Positions 6,231-8,856 of a DNA stretch of 8,856 nucleotides are shown piece by piece. The position numbers and the translations under genes are program-made. Position 1 is the first letter of the stretch; every line of letters starts with the position of its first letter. The notes beneath the pieces are model-generated. The model did not search any database, was not told the origin of the DNA, and saw nothing but the letters and a program-made list of their open reading frames with translations. The stretch spans positions 1 through 8,856 of the forward strand of contig JAJYTJ010000151.1 of assembly GCA_021793115.1 (NCBI GenBank). The letters run 5' to 3'. Source of the stretch: Actinomycetes bacterium. Its GTDB lineage: Bacteria > Actinomycetota > Actinomycetes > Actinomycetales > Cellulomonadaceae.

Positions 6231-7577
6231 ATGCCCCGCCGATCGCCGTATGCGGCGCTGTTCGCGCTGCCCGGAGTCGCCCGGCTCTTCGCGATCGCGT
6301 TCGTGGCGCGCCTGCCGCAGGCGATGACGGGCGTGGTGCTGACCCTGCACGTGGTCATCGCGCTGCACCGTGGCTACGGCGAGGCAGGGCTGGTGACGGC
6401 GATCATGACCGTCGGCATGGCGATCGGGGCGCCGTGGCGCGGGCGGCTCGTCGACCGCGTGGGGCTTCGCCGAGCGGTGCTGCCGTCGGTCGTCGTCGCC
6501 TCGCTCGTCTGGTTCGCGGCCCCGCACCTGCCCTACCAGGCGCTGCTCGGCGCGGTCTTCGTCGGCGGCGTGTACTCGGTGCCGGCCTTCTCGGTGACGC
6601 GGCAGTCGCTGTCGGTGCTGGTCCCGGTGTCGCAGCAGCAGACGGCGTTCGCGGCCGACTCGGTCTTCGTCGAGCTGACGTTCATGGTCTCGCCGCTGGT
6701 CGGCGTGTGGCTGGCCACCGCCGTGTCCACCACGGTGGCGCTGACGACGACCGCGGTGGTCACCGTGCTCGGCGGGCTCATGCTCGCGTGGGCCGACCCG
6801 CCGACGCGCTCGGCGGCGGCGCCGGCGGTGGAGCCCGGGTACGACGGCGGCGTCCGCGCGCTCATCACGCCGGGCCTCGTCGTCGTGCTCCTGGCCGCGG
6901 TCGCGGCCGCCTTCATCCTCGTCGGCACGGACGTCGCGCTCGTCGCGACGCTCACCGAGGCCGGCCGGCCGGGGGACGTCGGCTGGATGGTCGCGCTCTG
7001 GTGCCTGGGGTCCGTGGCCGGCGGCCTGGTGTACGGCGCACGCGGCCGGGGAGTCTCGCCGCTCGTGCTCGTCGCCCTGCTCGGCGCCGCCACGGTCCCG
7101 GCCGCCTTCGTCACCGGGCAGCCCTGGCTCGCCCTGGCGGTCGTCCTCGCGGGTGTGCCGTGCGCGGCGTCGCTCTCGGCGATCAACGCCGCGCTGGTGC
7201 GGCAGGTGCCGGAGCATCGCCGCGGCGAGGTCATGGGGTGGAGCGGCGCCACGTCGACGGCCGGGAACGCGCTCGGCGCGCCGCTCGTCGGCTGGGTCAT
7301 CGACCGCGGCTCGCCCGGTGCCGGCTTCCTCACGGCGGCGTGCGTCGGCGGCGTCGTCGCGCTCGCGGGCATCGGCGCGCTGCGCGTGGCCAGGCTGCGG
7401 CGCGCGGCGCGGCCCGACGACGATGCGGCGAACGGCGTGGACCATGGACCCGACGGCCTCGAGGTCGGCGGCCACATCGGGGCCGGCGACGCCGAACACC
7501 CCACCGACCGGGTCACGGATCGCGGGATCGCCGAGCAGGACGCGCGGTCCGCCGGCACGCTCAGCGGCGCCGTCTGA
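6231..7577 (+). CDS. Major facilitator superfamily transporter
   Basis: The 448-residue protein has the hydrophobic pattern of a 12-helix MFS carrier, with a central loop near 188-208. The family motif A is clear between helices 2 and 3 (GRLVDRVGLRR, 71-81), and the matching C-half loop reads VRQVPEHRRGEVMGW (323-337). Substrate is unknown; the overall type resembles small drug or metabolite exporters, but nothing fixes this. The membrane core ends near residue 392 (VARLRRAARP). A hydrophilic tail of about 55 residues follows, rich in Asp, Gly and His, with more A/T-ending codons (GAT, CAT, GGA, GAA) than the core. The gene is divergent from the coiled-coil/protease pair and convergent with DUF1844. 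Confidence 0.88.
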   Translation: MPRRSPYAALFALPGVARLFAIAFVARLPQAMTGVVLTLHVVIALHRGYGEAGLVTAIMTVGMAIGAPWRGRLVDRVGLRRAVLPSVVVASLVWFAAPHLPYQALLGAVFVGGVYSVPAFSVTRQSLSVLVPVSQQQTAFAADSVFVELTFMVSPLVGVWLATAVSTTVALTTTAVVTVLGGLMLAWADPPTRSAAAPAVEPGYDGGVRALITPGLVVVLLAAVAAAFILVGTDVALVATLTEAGRPGDVGWMVALWCLGSVAGGLVYGARGRGVSPLVLVALLGAATVPAAFVTGQPWLALAVVLAGVPCAASLSAINAALVRQVPEHRRGEVMGWSGATSTAGNALGAPLVGWVIDRGSPGAGFLTAACVGGVVALAGIGALRVARLRRAARPDDDAANGVDHGPDGLEVGGHIGAGDAEHPTDRVTDRGIAEQDARSAGTLSGAV

Positions 7578-7597
7578 CGGGCCGCGCTACCGGCCCG
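7578..7597. terminator. GC hairpin between convergent genes
   Basis: CGGGCCG (7578-7584) and CGGCCCG (7591-7597) form a perfect 7-bp inverted repeat with a 6-nt loop. It begins right after the MFS stop (7575-7577) and its loop contains most of the DUF1844 stop (7587-7589), so it could serve both converging transcripts. Neither side has a clear U-tract, so intrinsic termination is uncertain. Confidence 0.35.
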
Positions 7598-7991
7598 GGA
7601 GGGTCGAGGGTCGCGCGGGTGAGGAGACCGGGCCGGTGTACTTCTCGCCCGGTCCCTCACCGGGAGCGTCCGGGAACGGCGACGCCTCGCGGAACGCGAG
7701 CTGCAGGCTCCGCAGCCCGTCGCGCAGGGAGCGCGCGTGCTGATCGCCGATGTCCGGGGCCGAGGCCGTGACCAGGCCGGCGAGCGCCGTGATGAGCTTG
7801 CGGGCCTCGTCGAGGTCCGCAAGCTCGGCGCCCTCCTCGGCCAGCCCGCACTTGACGGCGGCCGCGCTCATGAGGTGGACGGCCGCCGTGGTGATCACCT
7901 GGACCGCCGGCACGTCGGCGATGTCGCGGGTGACCTCTGCCACGTCGTCGGGGTCGGGGGCGGCGTCGGGAGAGGAGGGCGGCGTCGACAT
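7587..7991 (-). CDS. DUF1844 family protein
   Basis: This 134-residue cytoplasmic protein matches the DUF1844 family of actinobacteria, usually found divergent from infC as here. Recognisable parts are TRDIADVPAVQVITTAAVHL (21-40), MSAAAVKCGLAEEG (41-54), DLDEARKLITALAGLV (59-74), LRDGLRSLQLAFREAS (89-104) and the conserved tail PGEGPGEKYTGPV (110-122). It looks almost wholly helical after an acidic, proline-rich N-terminus. No biochemical function is established for the family. The conserved position next to IF3 hints at a translation link, but this is only contextual. The ATG at 7991 is preceded by AGAGGA at 7 nt, which can be read as a ribosome binding site. Confidence 0.92.
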   Translation of the reverse strand: MSTPPSSPDAAPDPDDVAEVTRDIADVPAVQVITTAAVHLMSAAAVKCGLAEEGAELADLDEARKLITALAGLVTASAPDIGDQHARSLRDGLRSLQLAFREASPFPDAPGEGPGEKYTGPVSSPARPSTLPGR

Positions 7992-7997
7992 GGGCAG

Positions 7998-8003
7998 ATC
8001 CTC
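7998..8003 (-). promoter_or_regulatory. Ribosome binding site or leaderless -10 box of DUF1844
   Basis: On the minus strand GAGGAT ends 6 nt before the ATG at 7991. It keeps A2 and T6 of a -10 box at the exact leaderless spacing, but AGAGGA in the same place is also a good Shine-Dalgarno sequence at 7 nt spacing. One of the two readings is likely; sequence alone does not settle it. Confidence 0.35.
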
Positions 8004-8066
8004 TCACCGGGCTCCGGCACCAGGGTCCCGGTAGGGCCGGGCGGCGGCGCCGGCCGCGCCGTCTGG

Positions 8067-8072
8067 TAGCCT
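8067..8072 (+). promoter_or_regulatory. Putative -10 box of the infC operon
   Basis: TAGCCT fits TANNNT and is the same hexamer seen before hisH. It would place transcription start near 8079 and leave a leader of about 245 nt. No -35 box stands out in the GC-rich sequence upstream. The hexamer is partly inside GCCTAGGC (8069-8076), a perfect 8-bp palindrome that might be an operator or chance. About 60 bp separate it from the DUF1844 start region, so the two genes have separate divergent promoters. Confidence 0.45.
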
Positions 8073-8110
8073 AGGCGGTCGACTGACCTGGCGGGCGTTC
8101 GCGTGCGCCG

Positions 8111-8132
8111 GGTGCACAAGTGGAGCACCTCC
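8111..8132 (+). other. Leader segment resembling the 3' end of 16S rRNA
   Basis: The 3' part, TGGAGCACCTCC (8121-8132), differs at one position from TGGATCACCTCC, the conserved anti-Shine-Dalgarno end of 16S rRNA. The preceding GGTGC (8111-8115) also matches the 3' strand of helix 45 in actinobacterial 16S rRNA, though the spacing differs by two bases. The same bases can form a local hairpin, so the likeness may be chance. See findings. Confidence 0.35.
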
Positions 8133-8249
8133 CACCTGAGACCGACTGGCCCGCGACGAGCGGGACGACAGGGATCGGGTCACAGTCCGCAAGCGCACGG
8201 CTCGCCGTGCGTGGCCGTCCGGCGTGCGCCGAGCGGCGCGGTACTCGTG

Positions 8250-8290
8250 AGGCCTCCGCCGGTGCCCAGGGCGGGGGCCTTCCTCGTTCC
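8250..8290 (+). terminator. Terminator-like hairpin in the infC leader (attenuator candidate)
   Basis: AGGCCTCCGCC (8250-8260) pairs with GGCGGGGGCCT (8270-8280) over 11 bp with a single G-U pair and a 9-nt loop, followed by the pyrimidine-rich TTCCTCGTTCC (8281-8290). The stem ends about 30 nt before the ribosome binding site of infC. The U-tract is weak, but the stem is the strongest in the region. Its place inside a leader rather than after a gene suggests conditional termination. Confidence 0.5.
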
Positions 8291-8311
8291 CGGCGGTCGA
8301 CCGACGACACC

Positions 8312-8317
8312 GAGGAG
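8312..8317 (+). promoter_or_regulatory. Ribosome binding site deciding the infC start
   Basis: GAGGAG ends 6 nt before the ATC at 8324. This is the best Shine-Dalgarno match in the window and lies exactly where needed for initiation at ATC, so it decides the start against the in-frame GTG at 8207. Confidence 0.75.
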
Positions 8318-8323
8318 CACCAC

Positions 8324-8856
8324 ATCAGCGAGCCCCGCATCAACGATCGGATCCGCGTCGCCGAGGTCCGACTCGTCGGACCCAACGGCGAGCAGGTCGG
8401 CATCGTCCGCGTGGAGGACGCACTGCGCCTGGCCCAGGACGCCGACCTCGACCTGGTCGAGGTCGCCCCCGACGCCCGGCCGCCGGTCGTCAAGATCATG
8501 GACTTCGGCAAGTTCAAGTACGAGGCCGACATGAAGGCCCGTGAAGCTCGCCGGAACCAGACGAACACGGTCCTCAAGGAGATCCGGTTCCGCCTGAAGA
8601 TCGACCCGCACGACTACGGCACCAAGCTGGGCCACGTCGAGCGGTTCCTCAAGGGCGGCGACAAGGTCAAGGTGATGATCATGTTCCGCGGCCGCGAGCA
8701 GTCGCGCCCGGAGGCGGGCGTGCGCCTGCTGCAGCGGCTGGCCGGCGACGTCTCGGAGCTGGGCTTCATCGAGTCCATGCCCAAGCAGGACGGCCGCAAC
8801 ATGATCATGGTGCTCGGCCCCGTGAAGAAGAGGGCCGAGCAGCGTTCGGAGGCACG
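8324..8856 (+). CDS. infC: Translation initiation factor IF-3, 3' end outside window
   Basis: IF3 binds the 30S subunit, prevents early joining of 50S, and checks start codon and initiator tRNA. The frame is open for 177 codons to the window end. The N-terminal domain begins (M)[10 protein letters not shown] and contains [14 protein letters not shown]. The linker region reads [15 protein letters not shown], where many homologues have Cys in place of the second Val. The C-terminal domain includes [30 protein letters not shown] and [14 protein letters not shown]. Translation most likely starts at ATC 8324: homology begins there, GAGGAG sits 6 nt before it, and no ATG, GTG or TTG lies nearby in frame. 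An in-frame GTG at 8207 would add 39 residues read through the attenuator hairpin and is unlikely. rpmI and rplT are expected downstream, outside the window. Confidence 0.95.
   Translation, partial: MSEPRINDRIRVAEVRLVGPNGEQVGIVRVEDALRLAQDADLDLVEVAPDARPPVVKIMDFGKFKYEADMKAREARRNQTNTVLKEIRFRLKIDPHDYGTKLGHVERFLKGGDKVKVMIMFRGREQSRPEAGVRLLQRLAGDVSELGFIESMPKQDGRNMIMVLGPVKKRAEQRSEA

Larger units (their letters stand above)
8079..8323 (+). promoter_or_regulatory. Structured 5' leader of infC
   Basis: This stretch of about 245 nt precedes infC and holds no convincing gene. It contains a series of short hairpins: GGUGC/GCACC (8111-8115 with 8125-8129); CCCGC/GCGGG (8150-8154 with 8160-8164); CGCACGG/CCGTGCG around a CTCG loop (8194-8211); GCGCC/GGCGC (8226-8239); and a terminator-like stem at 8250-8280. 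Such leaders often regulate the infC-rpmI-rplT operon, in Firmicutes and enterobacteria through ribosomal protein L20. Whether L20, IF3 or something else acts here is unknown. The hairpins were found by eye and not folded together. Confidence 0.6.

Noticed and set aside
8207..8323. GTG at 8207 as the start of infC
   Set aside because: It would translate through the terminator-like stem, the added 39 residues are not IF3-like, and there is no good ribosome binding site, whereas ATC 8324 has GAGGAG at 6 nt and begins the homology.
8103..8534. Plus-strand open frame across the infC leader and start
   Set aside because: It is out of frame with infC and overlaps its conserved N-terminal domain; composition is Arg/Ser/Pro-rich. 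A short leader peptide from GTG 8103 is possible but has no run of regulatory codons.
1..8856. CRISPR array, tRNA, rRNA, insertion sequence, attachment site or replication origin
   Set aside because: No regular repeat-spacer pattern, cloverleaf, terminal inverted repeats or transposase was seen; repeats are limited to short coding coincidences.

Overview
The window is very GC-rich, with strong G/C preference at third codon positions and many GTG starts. It carries actinobacterial marker genes: a PriA-type HisA, a monofunctional HisB, a DUF1844 protein divergent from infC, and an IF3 gene that begins on a non-canonical ATC codon. This fits a high-GC actinobacterium, probably Micrococcales and perhaps near Cellulomonas. 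The phylum is well supported; the genus is a guess. No mobile element, CRISPR array, tRNA or rRNA was seen.

Positions 1-4255 (+) are the distal half of a histidine operon: hisC (5' end outside the window), hisB, an unrecognised 160-residue ORF, hisH, priA/hisA and an SseB-family gene. Four of the five junctions are 4-nt GTGA overlaps, so the block is probably translationally coupled. The exception is hisH, which starts on ATG exactly where a leaderless transcript from a TAGCCT -10 box would begin. That box overlaps the stop codon of the preceding ORF.

Positions 4303-6124 (-) are a cell-envelope cluster read from right to left. First is a single-pass membrane protein with an external coiled coil. 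It is coupled by GTGA to a lipoprotein trypsin-like serine protease. The protease is coupled by ATGA to what was once a GerW/YtfJ-like gene. That last gene is now split over three reading frames by what look like single-base deletions.

Positions 6231-7577 (+) encode an MFS transporter divergent from the coiled-coil gene. It converges on a DUF1844 gene (7587-7991, -), with a GC hairpin covering both stop codons. From about 8067 to the end lies infC (IF3, 3' end outside). It has a leader of about 245 nt with several hairpins, one terminator-like, and a stretch resembling the 3' end of 16S rRNA. The gene has a strong ribosome binding site and an ATC start, both suggestive of autoregulation.

Most of the window is ordinary core genome. 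The parts most worth a second look are the infC leader, the protease/coiled-coil pair with its decayed partner, and the unidentified ORF inside the histidine operon.
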